63,200 nt of DNA from Olavius algarvensis associated proteobacterium Delta 3 (GTDB lineage: Bacteria; Desulfobacterota; Desulfobacteria; Desulfobacterales; CAFBRK01), in NCBI GenBank assembly GCA_903231505.1, contig CAFBRK010000120.1, positions 1-63,200 of the forward strand, written 5' to 3'. Below, piece by piece: positions 8,938 to 18,311 of the stretch; within the stretch, counting starts at the first letter, position 1; each line of letters opens with the position of its first letter. Made by a program: the position numbers and the translations under genes. A model generated the notes under the pieces. The model did no database searches. It had not been told where the DNA came from and saw only the letters and a list, made by a program, of their open reading frames with translations.

Positions 8938-9078
8938 ATGAGCTGAAAACATTTCACCCTGCGGGCCAAACGGAGACTTCCATGGCCCGCGTTATTCGAG
9001 GTTCGCGGTAGATGGACTACAGCTTCACCTCGAAGTGCCTTGTCCATGATAGTCTCCGTTTGGTGCAACATCCGGGCT
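8938..9078 (+). repeat. Hairpin repeat family C, copy 1
   Basis: Reads CACCCTGCGGGCCAAACGGA at its left end and AGTCTCCGTTTGGTGCAAC at its right end, so the termini are imperfect inverted repeats. The centre has CTACAGCTTCACCTCG. The same element, in the opposite orientation and with a longer centre, lies at 53028-53242 between recC and recB. Confidence 0.7.
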
Positions 9079-9091
9079 GAACGGGGGGCGG

Positions 9092-9919
9092 CTATAACCG
9101 CTTGTACCATACCGTCATGCTTTGGATGCGTCCACCGATCTGGCTGTTATTTTTTAACAAGCCGGCATAGGTGTACCCATTGTTTTTAAATACCGCATTC
9201 ATCCCCAGGGATTCCGCCCGTGCGATCGTGTACGTGGTGATCACCCCCCGTTCACGGGTTTTCCGCTCCATATGCCGCAGGAGCATCCCCGCAAAACCCA
9301 TGCCCCGCCATTCCGGCAACGTTGCAAAATCCGTCATCTCGGCATTTTGATGTTCCGAATCGATTTCTGCAGCGGCGATGGCGGCAATCCGGTCTTTCAT
9401 ACGAACACAAAAATAGGGAACACCCTCTGTCATCATGTGTATGAGATAGGTTGGCTGCTGAATTGGAAACGGATAGGATCGAAACACCTGACGGTAAATG
9501 TTGCTCATTTCTTCAGCATCCGACTGCCGACATGAAGCAACGTCGCGATCAACCCTGTCGGGGGGGTGCCTGTTTTCTGTTTCGACCCGATCGAGCAGTC
9601 GCGAAAGTTTCTTATCGGACTCAGCCTCTTTTCTTCTTTCGGAGAAGTATTTGGCGACAAACAACCCGTCGGTCTCTCCGTTGAAAAAGCCAGGTACCGA
9701 GGCCTCTTTGATGTAACCTGCGGATCTGAAGGCCCGCCACTCCGGCGCCGGAATTTTAGCAAATACCTTCCCGTAGCCGTGTTCTGCAACCATATCGTCG
9801 AGGATGGCCATCAGGCCGAAAACGTCGTCCGGGTTCAACCGCATCAAATAGATGCGGTTGTTGTGCGGTCCGTGCTGAATTGTGGAACCGTATATGGTTT
9901 CAATGGGATCTGCCGGCAT
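9092..9919 (-). CDS. ablB: Putative beta-lysine N-acetyltransferase (AblB-like)
   Basis: A 275-residue two-domain protein. The N-terminal domain carries the AblB-type segment IQHGPHNNRIYLMRL and GYGKVFAKIPAPEW...AGY, then IPGF-like VPGFFNGETDGLFVAKYF. The C-terminal half (about 125-275) is a GNAT domain with the acetyl-CoA loop WRGMGFAGML. In known systems AblB acetylates beta-lysine, made by a lysine 2,3-aminomutase, to the compatible solute N-epsilon-acetyl-beta-lysine. Here it is the last gene of the importer/racemase/aminotransferase operon, 170 bp after the aminotransferase, and a KamA-like protein is encoded divergently at 19224. The substrate may be a related beta-amino acid rather than beta-lysine. 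Confidence 0.8.
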   Translation of the reverse strand: MPADPIETIYGSTIQHGPHNNRIYLMRLNPDDVFGLMAILDDMVAEHGYGKVFAKIPAPEWRAFRSAGYIKEASVPGFFNGETDGLFVAKYFSERRKEAESDKKLSRLLDRVETENRHPPDRVDRDVASCRQSDAEEMSNIYRQVFRSYPFPIQQPTYLIHMMTEGVPYFCVRMKDRIAAIAAAEIDSEHQNAEMTDFATLPEWRGMGFAGMLLRHMERKTRERGVITTYTIARAESLGMNAVFKNNGYTYAGLLKNNSQIGGRIQSMTVWYKRL

Positions 9920-10089
9920 GGTTCTTTTTCTTTCGCCGAGACGGAGTGCTCACTATTCTCCGGTGCCTGGCCGCTGCCGGAATGCCGTCCCGGCGGCAGG
10001 AATGTTTCCCCCGGCACGGTATCCCGGTGATCGACGCACACCATGGTCTATTCGAAAATCGTTGTGGCAACCACTCCCGCATGTGATCC

Positions 10090-11247
10090 TTACAGCAACG
10101 ACGTTATCCGTTTCAATCGTTTGCCGGTTTCCGCCAGAATCGCTTCCGATCTTGAAAAGTGAAGCCGGATCAAATGATGCACCGGTTCGTGGAAAAAGCT
10201 GGAACCGGGCACTGCGGCGACCCCGACCTCTTTGGCCATCCAGCGGCAGAATTCCCGGTCATTTCGAACCCCGAATGCCGTGCAGTCCACCATCACATAG
10301 TACGCCCCCTGGGGCTTGGTGTAAGCGAGCCCGGCCTCGTCCAGATACGCCAGGAACATATCCCTTTTGCGGGTATAACCCGCCGTCAGCTGCTCGTAAT
10401 AACTTAGCGGGAGTTCCAAAGCGGTGGCGGCGGCTTCCTGCAGCGGGGCCGCAGCACCGACGGTGAGAAAATCATGGACTTTGCGGACACCGGCGATGAC
10501 CGTTTCGGATCCGATCACATACCCCAGCCGCCAGCCGGTCATGTTGTAGGTTTTGGACAGGGAACTGCACGAGATAGTGCGTTCGAACATCCCGGGCAGG
10601 GCGGCCATATAGCAATGCCGGTGGGGACGGTAGACGATGTGTTCGTATACCTCGTCGGTGATGACAAACGCGTCATGCGCCTTGGCCAGGTCCGCGATGA
10701 ACTCCAGCTCCTCCCGTGAAAAGACCTTCCCGGAAGGGTTGGACGGGTTGCACAGGACAATGGCTTTGGGACCCTGAGCAAATGCGGCCCGGAGTTCGTC
10801 CGGATCGAAGACGAAGTCCGGGGGATGCAGCGACACATAGATCGGGTGAGCCCCGCTCAGGATGGCGTCGGCGCCGTAGTTCTCATAATAGGGTGAGAAG
10901 ATGATGACCTTGTCTCCGGGGTTGCAGGCCGTTACCATGGCGCACATCATCGCCTCTGTGCTGCCGCAGGTGACCACCACATGGGCCTCGGCATCCAGAT
11001 CGAGGCCCATCCAGTGCCGTTGCTTTTTCACCAGCGCCTCCCGGAATCGGGGAGCCCCCCACGTGATAGCATACTGATGGGGGCCTTCGAGCATGGCCTG
11101 TTGACCGGCGGCCAACACCTCCGACGGCGGGTCGGCGTCGGGAAACCCCTGGGACAGGTTGATGGCGCCATGCTGATTCGAAACACGGGTCATTTCCCGA
11201 ATCACCGATTCGGTAAACAAGGTCAGGCGATCTGCGGTCCTGGGCAT
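10090..11247 (-). CDS. Class I/II PLP-dependent aminotransferase
   Basis: A 385-residue fold-type I aminotransferase. The start is taken at 11247 (MPRTADRL), which has CGGAG upstream; a longer frame begins at 11319. Family motifs: INLSQGFPD near the N-terminus, CGSTEAMM, the substrate loop LCNPSNPSGKV, DEVYEHIVY and the PLP lysine in SSLSKTYNMTGWRLGY. The R-LHFSRS motif near the end binds the substrate carboxylate. It resembles the kynurenine/aspartate aminotransferase group. It lies just downstream of the amidohydrolase gene on the same strand, which suggests the pathway moves an amino group off or onto the imported amino acid. Confidence 0.92.
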   Translation of the reverse strand: MPRTADRLTLFTESVIREMTRVSNQHGAINLSQGFPDADPPSEVLAAGQQAMLEGPHQYAITWGAPRFREALVKKQRHWMGLDLDAEAHVVVTCGSTEAMMCAMVTACNPGDKVIIFSPYYENYGADAILSGAHPIYVSLHPPDFVFDPDELRAAFAQGPKAIVLCNPSNPSGKVFSREELEFIADLAKAHDAFVITDEVYEHIVYRPHRHCYMAALPGMFERTISCSSLSKTYNMTGWRLGYVIGSETVIAGVRKVHDFLTVGAAAPLQEAAATALELPLSYYEQLTAGYTRKRDMFLAYLDEAGLAYTKPQGAYYVMVDCTAFGVRNDREFCRWMAKEVGVAAVPGSSFFHEPVHHLIRLHFSRSEAILAETGKRLKRITSLL

Positions 11248-11287
11248 ATTTTTCTCCGAAACCTGTTGGATCTTATATTCTCGATCT

Positions 11288-12916
11288 TCAAACCTGCCGA
11301 TACACGATCCGGCCGTCAAAGAGGGTCATATCCACGCCTATTTCCGGCCACTGCGACGGCGGCACCTCCAGGATATTCCGGCTCAGCACCGTCAGATCCG
11401 CTTTGTATCCCGGAGCGATCGCGCCGAGATCGGAAATTTTGTGAGCGGCTGCCGGGGTGACGGTGTACGCCGCCAGCGCCTCGGCCGCGGTGACCCGCGA
11501 TTCCGGATACCACCCGTGTTCGGGTGTGCCGTCGGCTCGCTGGCGCGTCACCGCGGCATGCATCCCCAATATCGGATCCGGGTCGGTGACCGGGCAGTCG
11601 GAACTGAACATGACCGGTGCGCCGGTATCCATCAGACGACGAAAGGCATAGGCCCACCGGCCATTTTCCCCCACCGCCGAATCGATGAGATTCATGTCCA
11701 GCACCATGTTGGCCGGTGTCACACACAGCGCCAGGTTCAGCTTTCCCAGCCGGTCGGCATCTTCCGGCCGGATCATCTGCACGTGCTCGATCCGGTGGGG
11801 AATGGGCGGGGGCGGTGTACCGGCCCGGGCACGGCGAATCTCGAGGGATTCAAAAATGTCGATCAGCTCCCGGTTGGCGCGATCCCCCACCGCATGCACC
11901 ATCACCGAAAGGCCGGCTGCATCCGCCTTGTCGATATCCCGCGCCAGAGCGGCCATATCCATCAGCGGCATGCCGCAGGCGGCATCCAGAAAGGGGTCGA
12001 TCATCCAGGCGGTACGGGCCCCCATCCCGCCATCGGAAAAATACTTGACGTGCCCCACCCGCAGCTTTTCGTTGCCGAATCCCGTGCGGAGGCCCAGGCC
12101 GATGATATCGTCCAACCGGTGGCCGGGCAGGGTCACCCAGCAGCGAAGATCGAGGCGGCCGTTCCGGTCGAGTTTTTGAAACGCCTGAAACGCCCTGGAC
12201 CCATCCCTGTCCGCCATCAAACGGATATCGTGAATGCCTGTAATTCCCCGGCGATGCAGGGCCCCGGCCGCATCCTCAAAGGCTTTTATCTCCTGGTCCG
12301 CTCCGGGCGCCGCCACGACCCGGCGCACCAGATTGATGGCCAGTTCCCGTAGAATCCCGGTGGGCCGCCCCCGAGTGTCGCGCTCGATCCGGCCTTCGGG
12401 TGGATCCGGTGTATCGGTGTCGATCCCGGCCAGTTTCAGGGCGGCGGTGTTCACCGCGGCCAGGTGCAGATCGCAACGCCACAGCAGCACCGGATGGTCC
12501 GGGGCCACCCGGTCCAGGCTGTCTCTGGCGGGCATGCGCGGCGTGGTCCAGTCCGTCTCGTTCCAGCCTTGTCCCATGATCCATTGGCCCGGCCGCCGCC
12601 CTGCGGCCGCCCGGCGCACCCGGGCCAGCAGATCCTCGAGGCAGGTGATGTCGTCCAGCTTTAGCCCCTGACGTTTGAGGGCCCATTCATAGAAGTGGAT
12701 ATGCGTATCGACCAACCCCGGCACCACCATGCGTCCGTCGAGATCGATCGTTTCGGTGCCCGGGCCGGCCAGGGGGCGCATATCGTCGGTGTCTCCAACC
12801 GCCAGAATGTGCCCTTGGCCGACGGCAACCGCCCCTGCCCGCGGCGATTGGGGAACCTGGGTGGCCACATGGCCGTTGCAGAGGATGATGTCCGGGAAAG
12901 GGGTTGCCGTCTTCAC
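11288..12916 (-). CDS. Amidohydrolase family protein (YtcJ-like)
   Basis: A 542-residue metal-dependent hydrolase. The start is a GTG at 12916 that overlaps the stop of the upstream racemase gene, so translation is probably coupled. Motifs: the composite beta-sandwich start NGHVAT, the metal motif VDTHIHF, FSDGGMGARTAWM, MVHAVGDRAN, RIEHVQMI, and the metal aspartate in FSSDCPVTDPDP. The C-terminal GYKADLTVLS is typical of the YtcJ/cytosine-deaminase-like branch. It probably hydrolyses an amide or imidate intermediate in the same pathway, but the substrate cannot be read from sequence. The gene's 3' end runs past the start of the longer aminotransferase frame, which supports the shorter aminotransferase start. 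Confidence 0.88.
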   Translation of the reverse strand: MKTATPFPDIILCNGHVATQVPQSPRAGAVAVGQGHILAVGDTDDMRPLAGPGTETIDLDGRMVVPGLVDTHIHFYEWALKRQGLKLDDITCLEDLLARVRRAAAGRRPGQWIMGQGWNETDWTTPRMPARDSLDRVAPDHPVLLWRCDLHLAAVNTAALKLAGIDTDTPDPPEGRIERDTRGRPTGILRELAINLVRRVVAAPGADQEIKAFEDAAGALHRRGITGIHDIRLMADRDGSRAFQAFQKLDRNGRLDLRCWVTLPGHRLDDIIGLGLRTGFGNEKLRVGHVKYFSDGGMGARTAWMIDPFLDAACGMPLMDMAALARDIDKADAAGLSVMVHAVGDRANRELIDIFESLEIRRARAGTPPPPIPHRIEHVQMIRPEDADRLGKLNLALCVTPANMVLDMNLIDSAVGENGRWAYAFRRLMDTGAPVMFSSDCPVTDPDPILGMHAAVTRQRADGTPEHGWYPESRVTAAEALAAYTVTPAAAHKISDLGAIAPGYKADLTVLSRNILEVPPSQWPEIGVDMTLFDGRIVYRQV

Positions 12917-14031
12917 AGTAAAAATCCTTTGGGGAAGGGGTCGCGGTCATCCAGAACAAAGCGATGATACCCGGTAATCTGAGCATTTCCCCGGACCTGC
13001 CCCACGATACCGTCAAACTTTCCGATGGACACGGTTTTGACGATCCGCCCCTTGAATACGGTTCCCAGGGGGCTGGCATTGGTATAGACCCGGCCGGGGG
13101 CGAGCTCGCCCCGGTGATGGAGCAGCGTCATCTTGGCGGTGGTGCCGGTGCCGCAGGGTGAACGGTCCATGTGGGACTCGCCGTATATCACGACGCTCGT
13201 GCCGGCCCCCGTTTTGGGATCGTCATCATAAAATTCGGTCACGTCCACCGTGTTCACCTCCGGCCGTTCGGGATGGTACACGCGAAACGCCCGGTTGGCC
13301 TTCTCGATCACCGCCATCCCGAGTGAGATCAACCGGCGGCTGTTTGCCGGGGCCAGGTCGATATTAATGGACCGGGCCGCCACCATGGCGAAAAACCCGC
13401 CCACGCAGACCAGATCCACCGGAATCCTGCCGAATTCGGCGACATCCAGTTCACCACCGGTATCGAACACAAATGACGGCACCATGTCCACGGCCACAGA
13501 TTCCACACGGCCGTTTCGAATCCGGGTATGGGCATCCAGCGGACCGGACGGCGTGTCCACCGTAATCACCGTGTCGCCGTCTTCGGCGGCCAGTGCGCCG
13601 GTCTCGATCAGGGTGGCCACGGCCCCCATGGTGGCGTGACCGCACAAATACGGGTATCGCCGGGCATCCATATAAAACAGCCCGAACTTGCCTGCCGGAC
13701 TGACCGGTTCGGTCAGCACGGCCGCCATGATGCCCCGATGCCCCCTTGGCTCGCGGGTCAGCAGCATACGGACCCGATCGAAACGGGATTCGAAGTAGTT
13801 TCGCTTGTCTTTTATCGTGGGGCCGGGCAGGGAACCCACGCCGCCGATCAGCAGTCGGGTGGGTTCGCCCTGGGTGTGCGAATCGATGGTCGCGAGGTGA
13901 TCCGGATAGCGGTCGAAAAAGCCGGATTCGATGCGGTCGAGTGCAGGCATTGGCGCCGTTCCCTGGCTGTCGTTGTGGTCAAATGGTGTTCCGTTCGGCG
14001 CAATTCCGGCACTGTCGGATGCCCGGCTCAT
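12913..14031 (-). CDS. Proline racemase / 4-hydroxyproline 2-epimerase family enzyme
   Basis: A cofactor-independent amino acid racemase or epimerase of 372 residues as read from ATG 14031, which overlaps the ABC ATPase stop (ATGA). A second ATG, 27 residues in (MPALDRIESG), preceded by AGGGA, better fits the family's N-terminus. Both catalytic cysteines are present: PYLCGHATMG and DRSPCGTGTTAK. The conserved IDSHTQGEPTR opens the fold. Having both Cys argues for a racemase/epimerase rather than a trans-3-hydroxyproline dehydratase, which replaces the first Cys with Ser or Thr. With the ABC importer it suggests uptake and inversion of a proline-like or betaine-like amino acid. Confidence 0.88.
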   Translation of the reverse strand: MSRASDSAGIAPNGTPFDHNDSQGTAPMPALDRIESGFFDRYPDHLATIDSHTQGEPTRLLIGGVGSLPGPTIKDKRNYFESRFDRVRMLLTREPRGHRGIMAAVLTEPVSPAGKFGLFYMDARRYPYLCGHATMGAVATLIETGALAAEDGDTVITVDTPSGPLDAHTRIRNGRVESVAVDMVPSFVFDTGGELDVAEFGRIPVDLVCVGGFFAMVAARSINIDLAPANSRRLISLGMAVIEKANRAFRVYHPERPEVNTVDVTEFYDDDPKTGAGTSVVIYGESHMDRSPCGTGTTAKMTLLHHRGELAPGRVYTNASPLGTVFKGRIVKTVSIGKFDGIVGQVRGNAQITGYHRFVLDDRDPFPKGFLL

Positions 14032-15128
14032 TCCGTGGGAATCAGATGGCAGTGATGCGGCGATACCTGGACGCTGACCGCTTCACCGGTGTTGTAGATC
14101 CGTGTTCTCATCATACTGATGACATGAATTTCACGATCGGGAGCCAGTTCGATGAAGTAACTGACCTCGCCACCCATGTAACTGCGGTCTTTGATGCGAC
14201 CCTCAAAGTGGTTCATCCCTTCCACCGGTTTGAATTCATCCTTGGGAAAGGCATCGAACCGCTGGGCCCGAACAATCATCTCCACAGGGTCGCCCTTGGC
14301 GAAGAGGCCCTTGTTTTCCGCGATGAGGACATCGCCGGTTTCGATCCGGACGTTGACATGATGGTTGTCGCCCCCCACGACTTCGCCCTGCATGAAATTG
14401 GAGTGGCCCAGAAAATCCGCCACAAAATGGTTGACCGGCTCATTGTAAACCGCCTCGGGACTCCCCTCCTGCTGTTTGCTTCCGTCTTTCATGACGAGGA
14501 TTTTGTCCGACATGCTGAGCGCTTCCCGCTGGTCGTGGGTGACGAAGATGGTGGTGACGCCGAGTATCTGCTGGAGGTTGTCCACCTCGCGCCGCATCTC
14601 CTCCCTCAGGTTTTCATCCAGGGCGGAAAGCGGCTCGTCCATCAGCAGCACGTCCGGCTCTATCACGATGGCCCGGGCCATGGCGATACGCTGCTGTTGG
14701 CCGCCGGATAGCTGGCTCGGCATACGATTCTCCACGCCGGGCAAGCGAACCATTTCCAGGGCCCGTGTCACCTTTTCTTTGATCTCCTGTTTCGACACCG
14801 CCCGGTACTTTAACCCGAAGGCCACGTTGTCGAAGATGGATTTGTGGGGAAACAGGGCGTAGTTCTGAAAAACCATGCCCAGGTTGCGCTTGTGGATCGG
14901 GGTATCGTTGATCCGGCGCCCCTTGATGAGAATATCGCCTTCGGTGGGCGCCTCCAGACCGGCCACCATGCGCAGCAAGGTGGTTTTTCCACATCCGGAA
15001 GGTCCCAGCAGCGTCACCAGGCTGCCCTCTTCGATATCAAAATCTATTTTTTCCACGGCGACAACGTTGCCGAACCGCTTCATTATGCCTTTGAACTGCA
15101 CCATGGGCTGCTTTTTGACGGTTGCCAC
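14028..15128 (-). CDS. ABC transporter ATPase, PotA-like (polyamine/amino acid importer)
   Basis: The start is taken as GTG 15128 with GGGGGAG upstream; an upstream ATG at 15203 gives a nonconserved extension. All ABC motifs are present: Walker A GPSGCGKTT, Q-loop MVFQNYALFPH, signature LSGGQQQR, Walker B VLLMDEPLSALD, H-loop VTHDQREAL. The C-terminal 120 residues form a TOBE-type regulatory domain. The closest families are PotA and related spermidine/putrescine or quaternary-amine importers. It belongs to the importer encoded by the three adjacent genes and couples ATP hydrolysis to uptake. Confidence 0.92.
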   Translation of the reverse strand: MATVKKQPMVQFKGIMKRFGNVVAVEKIDFDIEEGSLVTLLGPSGCGKTTLLRMVAGLEAPTEGDILIKGRRINDTPIHKRNLGMVFQNYALFPHKSIFDNVAFGLKYRAVSKQEIKEKVTRALEMVRLPGVENRMPSQLSGGQQQRIAMARAIVIEPDVLLMDEPLSALDENLREEMRREVDNLQQILGVTTIFVTHDQREALSMSDKILVMKDGSKQQEGSPEAVYNEPVNHFVADFLGHSNFMQGEVVGGDNHHVNVRIETGDVLIAENKGLFAKGDPVEMIVRAQRFDAFPKDEFKPVEGMNHFEGRIKDRSYMGGEVSYFIELAPDREIHVISMMRTRIYNTGEAVSVQVSPHHCHLIPTE

Positions 15129-15317
15129 GTTACCCTGTCTCCCCCTGTTTCCATTTATCCGATGGCCGGTGGCGGCATGCTCCAGCGGACGGGCTGCCGC
15201 CACCGGTCATGAAACGGCGTTTGCGACCATCGATCGGATGGACCTGATGATTCTTTCCGTAAAATTTGAGCGACGTCGTCGCGTTCATAACATCGCTGTA
15301 CGATGTTGTTCGGCAAT

Positions 15318-16481
15318 CTAGCTGCCGGCCTTGATGCGATCCCATTTTTCCGTCCATTCCACCTGATGGGCATTCCAGTAGGCGGGATCGGCAAACAGAT
15401 AGCCTTCCAGTTTGCCGGTGGGGTCGAAGGCGGGCATCTTTCGAATCTTATCGGTCAATGCCACTTTGGTCGGATCCAGGCTGGGGGGATAATTCTGCCC
15501 CTCGGCCACAGCAATGGCCGCGGCGGGCTCCAGCATGAAATTGAGCAGCCTCTGAGCGACTGCCAGATCGGTCCCTTTCAGGACGAAGAGATATTCCATC
15601 CAGGAGTAGGTACCCTCGGGAGAGAGGTACCCGATCGGATGCCCTTCCTGCTGCAGCGCGGCCACCCGCCCGGACCAGGCCACCGTGGCATAGATTTCCC
15701 CGTTGGCCAGCAGGCTCATCAGTTCGGCCCCGGAGCTCCAGTATTTCTTCATCAGGCCGCGCTGGTCACGGAGAGCCCTCCAGATTGCCTTCAGGTTTGT
15801 CATATTGTTGGGACTCTGGCCGGTGTGCAGCGCCGCGTACCACATGTTGGTCCGGAAGTCGCCGCCCCAACTGCCCAGTTTGCCTTTCAAACCCTTGTCC
15901 CACAACAGCGAAGCCCCGAGCTTTTCCGCCTTCCGCTTGCTGATATGCCGGGTGTTGTACGCGATACCGGTTTGCCCGAGGTCATAGGGCACGGCCGACA
16001 GGGTGCCCTTGGTGATCTTCCGCAACGGTTTGATCATGGCGGTCATGACATTCTTGAGATTGGGGATTTTCGATTCGTCCAGCGCCGTCGAAAAACCCAG
16101 GTCCACATAGCGGGCATAGTCGAACACCGCACTGAGATGGGCGATATTGAATTCCCCGCCCGGTGGGTAGGAGGCTTTCACCCGGGTGAGGTAGGAATTC
16201 ATATCCCCGAATTCGCCGTCGATGACCTCGATCCCCGTCGCTTTCGTAAAGGGTTTGAAGGCGTGTTCACGAAACGATTCAGAAACGTTGCCACCCCATC
16301 CGTCAAACCGGATCGATTTGGCGGCCCATGCATCCCGCACGGTGTTTCCAAATGGCGATCCCACCAGCCCGAGGGAGACACCGGCCAGGCCAAGGTATTT
16401 TAGAAAGCAACGCCGGCTGACGGCTCCACTTTTATACGCCTCGAACACCCGATCCAGATTGTCTTTGGTTACAATTGCCAT
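15318..16481 (-). CDS. Periplasmic solute-binding protein, PotD-like, Tat-exported
   Basis: A 387-residue extracellular binding protein. The N-terminus has a twin-arginine signal (SRRCFLKYLGLAG) in a longer than usual leader. The mature part opens with AKSIRFDGWGGNV and contains the PotD-like segments AVPYDLGQTGIAYN and WSGRVAALQQEG. The strong ribosome binding site AAAGGAGACCCC precedes ATG 16481. It lies between the ATPase and permease genes of the importer and sets its specificity. Polyamine-like, cyclic amino acid or betaine ligands are all plausible. Confidence 0.88.
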   Translation of the reverse strand: MAIVTKDNLDRVFEAYKSGAVSRRCFLKYLGLAGVSLGLVGSPFGNTVRDAWAAKSIRFDGWGGNVSESFREHAFKPFTKATGIEVIDGEFGDMNSYLTRVKASYPPGGEFNIAHLSAVFDYARYVDLGFSTALDESKIPNLKNVMTAMIKPLRKITKGTLSAVPYDLGQTGIAYNTRHISKRKAEKLGASLLWDKGLKGKLGSWGGDFRTNMWYAALHTGQSPNNMTNLKAIWRALRDQRGLMKKYWSSGAELMSLLANGEIYATVAWSGRVAALQQEGHPIGYLSPEGTYSWMEYLFVLKGTDLAVAQRLLNFMLEPAAAIAVAEGQNYPPSLDPTKVALTDKIRKMPAFDPTGKLEGYLFADPAYWNAHQVEWTEKWDRIKAGS

Positions 16482-16510
16482 GGGGTCTCCTTTCCGCTGA
16501 TGGTTTACTG

Positions 16511-17309
16511 TTATGGCTTGATTTTCGAAAACTTGCGGGACAGGTAGCCGGCCAAGAGTGGGGTGGCGACGGTCAACACGATCATGACCGCACCCAGGGC
16601 ATTGATTTCCGGGCTGATCGAATTCCTCAGCATGCTGAATATCTTCACCGGGACGGTTTGGTTCTGCGCCGTTGCCCAGAACAGCGTTGCCGTGATGTCA
16701 TCAAAAGAGATGGTAAACGAGAAGAGGGCACCGGCCAGAATGGCCGGCAGGAGGAGCGGGAAGGTGACGTCCCGGAAGGTGTGAAACGCATTGGCGCCCA
16801 GGGTTTTCGCTGCCTCTTCGTATTCTTTACTTAATGCCCACCAGCCGTGCCTGGACAATCAACAGCACATAGGGCAGGGTCAATACCACGTGCCCGATGA
16901 GCAGCAGTGCGAAACTCTTGGGCTGTTGAAGAAATCGCAAAAACAGCAGCAGCGCCACGCCCAGCACGACTTCCGGAATCATGATGGGCGACAGCAGCAG
17001 GGTGTTGATGGTATTTTTGCCCGGAAATTCGAAACGGATAAAGGCCAGGGCGGCCAGAATCCCGATGCCGGTGGATATGACGGCGGTCAGTGACCCCAGG
17101 ATGAGCGAGTTTTTAAAGGCGTCGATAATCGATTCATTCTGGGCCAATTTGATAAACCACCGGAAACTGACGCCCTCCATGGGGAAGATGCCGAATTGTT
17201 TGGGGTTGAATGCCAGCACGATCACCACGACGATGGGCGTGAACATAAAAATATAGACGAGAATCGTATAGATTTTGATCAACGTCCATCCCGGCGATAT
17301 CTTTGTCAT
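16511..17309 (-). pseudogene. ABC permease, PotC-like, interrupted by one frameshift
   Basis: Two abutting frames together make one complete MetI-type permease. The first part (17309 to 16827) covers the first four membrane helices and ends in VQARLVGIK*. The second part (16858 to 16511) resumes with SKEYEEAAKTLGANAF, the EAA loop that contacts the ATPase, and finishes with two more helices. At about 16835 the minus strand reads GGCATTAAGTAAAGAATAC; removal of a single T restores GIKKEYEEAA. All other importer genes are intact. This is either a recent inactivating mutation, a polymorphism or a sequence error. If real, the importer would lack a working second permease. Confidence 0.85.
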
Positions 17310-17312
17310 CGA

Positions 17313-18236
17313 TTAATTCCCCTGGAAGCTCTTAAAAATCTGGTTGATTCCCAGGTACCGGTTGTAGGTCCACACGATTACGAACAGCAGGGATAGCAGG
17401 ATCACGCTGATAGCCGAGCCGAACGGCCAGTCGAGGGTGCCGACCACCCGTTTGAAAATAAGATTGGCGATCATGTCGTTGCCCGGGCCTCCCAGAATCA
17501 TGGGGGGCAGATATGTGCCGGCCGTCAGCACGAAGACCAGCAGACAGCCGGCGCTGACACCGGGGAGGCTCAGCGGCAGCGTGACCTCCCTGAACGCCTG
17601 CCATTCGGTACAGCCCATGCATCGCGCCGCCTCCAGAAGACTTTTGTCGATACCTTCCAGGCTGACATAAATATTCAACACCATGAACGGCAGCAGGTAC
17701 ATGAGCAGGCCCATGAGTACCGTGAATTCATTGTACAGCATGGAGATGGGGGTTTCTATCAGTCCGATCTTCAACAGAAAGTGGTTGATCAGGCCCGAAT
17801 CGCCCATGATGTTGATCCAGCTCATGGTTCGGATGATGAAGCTGACCCAGAACGGAAGCATAATGAGCAGAAGAAACGCCTGTTTGTACCGGCTCTTGCT
17901 GCGGTAGAAAAAATAGGCGGGGATATAGCCCATGACCACGCAGAGAATGACCGTCTCGAACGCGATCCGAATCGTCCGGATGAGAATTTTGGGATAAAAG
18001 AAATCTTCGAAGAATTTGGCGTAATTTCCGAACTGGAAGGCCGGAATGTCCGCGCCGCTGGGGGCGCGCAGCCAGAAACTGTACACAACCACGAAGCACA
18101 CCGGTATGACGAGCAGTAAAAAAACGGCACTCATGGACGGTGCCAGGAGTGCCCACGGTTTCCATCTGCCGGATTTCATCGGTGTGCGTTGCCTTGTGTG
18201 TTGATCTGCAGAACGGGGTGACTTGTGGAACCTCAT
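17313..18236 (-). CDS. ABC transporter permease, PotB-like
   Basis: A 307-residue integral membrane protein with six predicted helices and the EAA loop ARCMGCTEWQAFREVTLPLS that docks onto the ATPase. The start may be 18236 or the internal ATG at 18179 (MKSGRWKPWALL), which fits the family better. The stop is only 3 bp before the next permease gene. It is the first transporter gene of the operon downstream of the IclR regulator. Confidence 0.9.
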   Translation of the reverse strand: MRFHKSPRSADQHTRQRTPMKSGRWKPWALLAPSMSAVFLLLVIPVCFVVVYSFWLRAPSGADIPAFQFGNYAKFFEDFFYPKILIRTIRIAFETVILCVVMGYIPAYFFYRSKSRYKQAFLLLIMLPFWVSFIIRTMSWINIMGDSGLINHFLLKIGLIETPISMLYNEFTVLMGLLMYLLPFMVLNIYVSLEGIDKSLLEAARCMGCTEWQAFREVTLPLSLPGVSAGCLLVFVLTAGTYLPPMILGGPGNDMIANLIFKRVVGTLDWPFGSAISVILLSLLFVIVWTYNRYLGINQIFKSFQGN

Positions 18237-18311
18237 CAGATTAGAATGTAAATGTCAAGAAACGCGCCGAATCATTCGAACTTCGCCGGGGTCATGTGAC
18301 GGTGTGTCAGC

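Larger units (their letters stand above)
8675..9091. other. Intergenic region with repeats B and C
   Basis: Contains a short family B match (8697-8755) and a family C hairpin repeat (8938-9078). No gene is supported. Confidence 0.55.

Noticed and set aside
11441..12352. Long plus-strand ORFs opposite the amidohydrolase and neighbours
   Set aside because: Antisense shadows in GC-rich coding DNA; no family motifs.
16827..16858. Programmed frameshift in the PotC-like permease
   Set aside because: No slippery heptamer or stimulatory structure is evident; a simple one-base insertion explains it.
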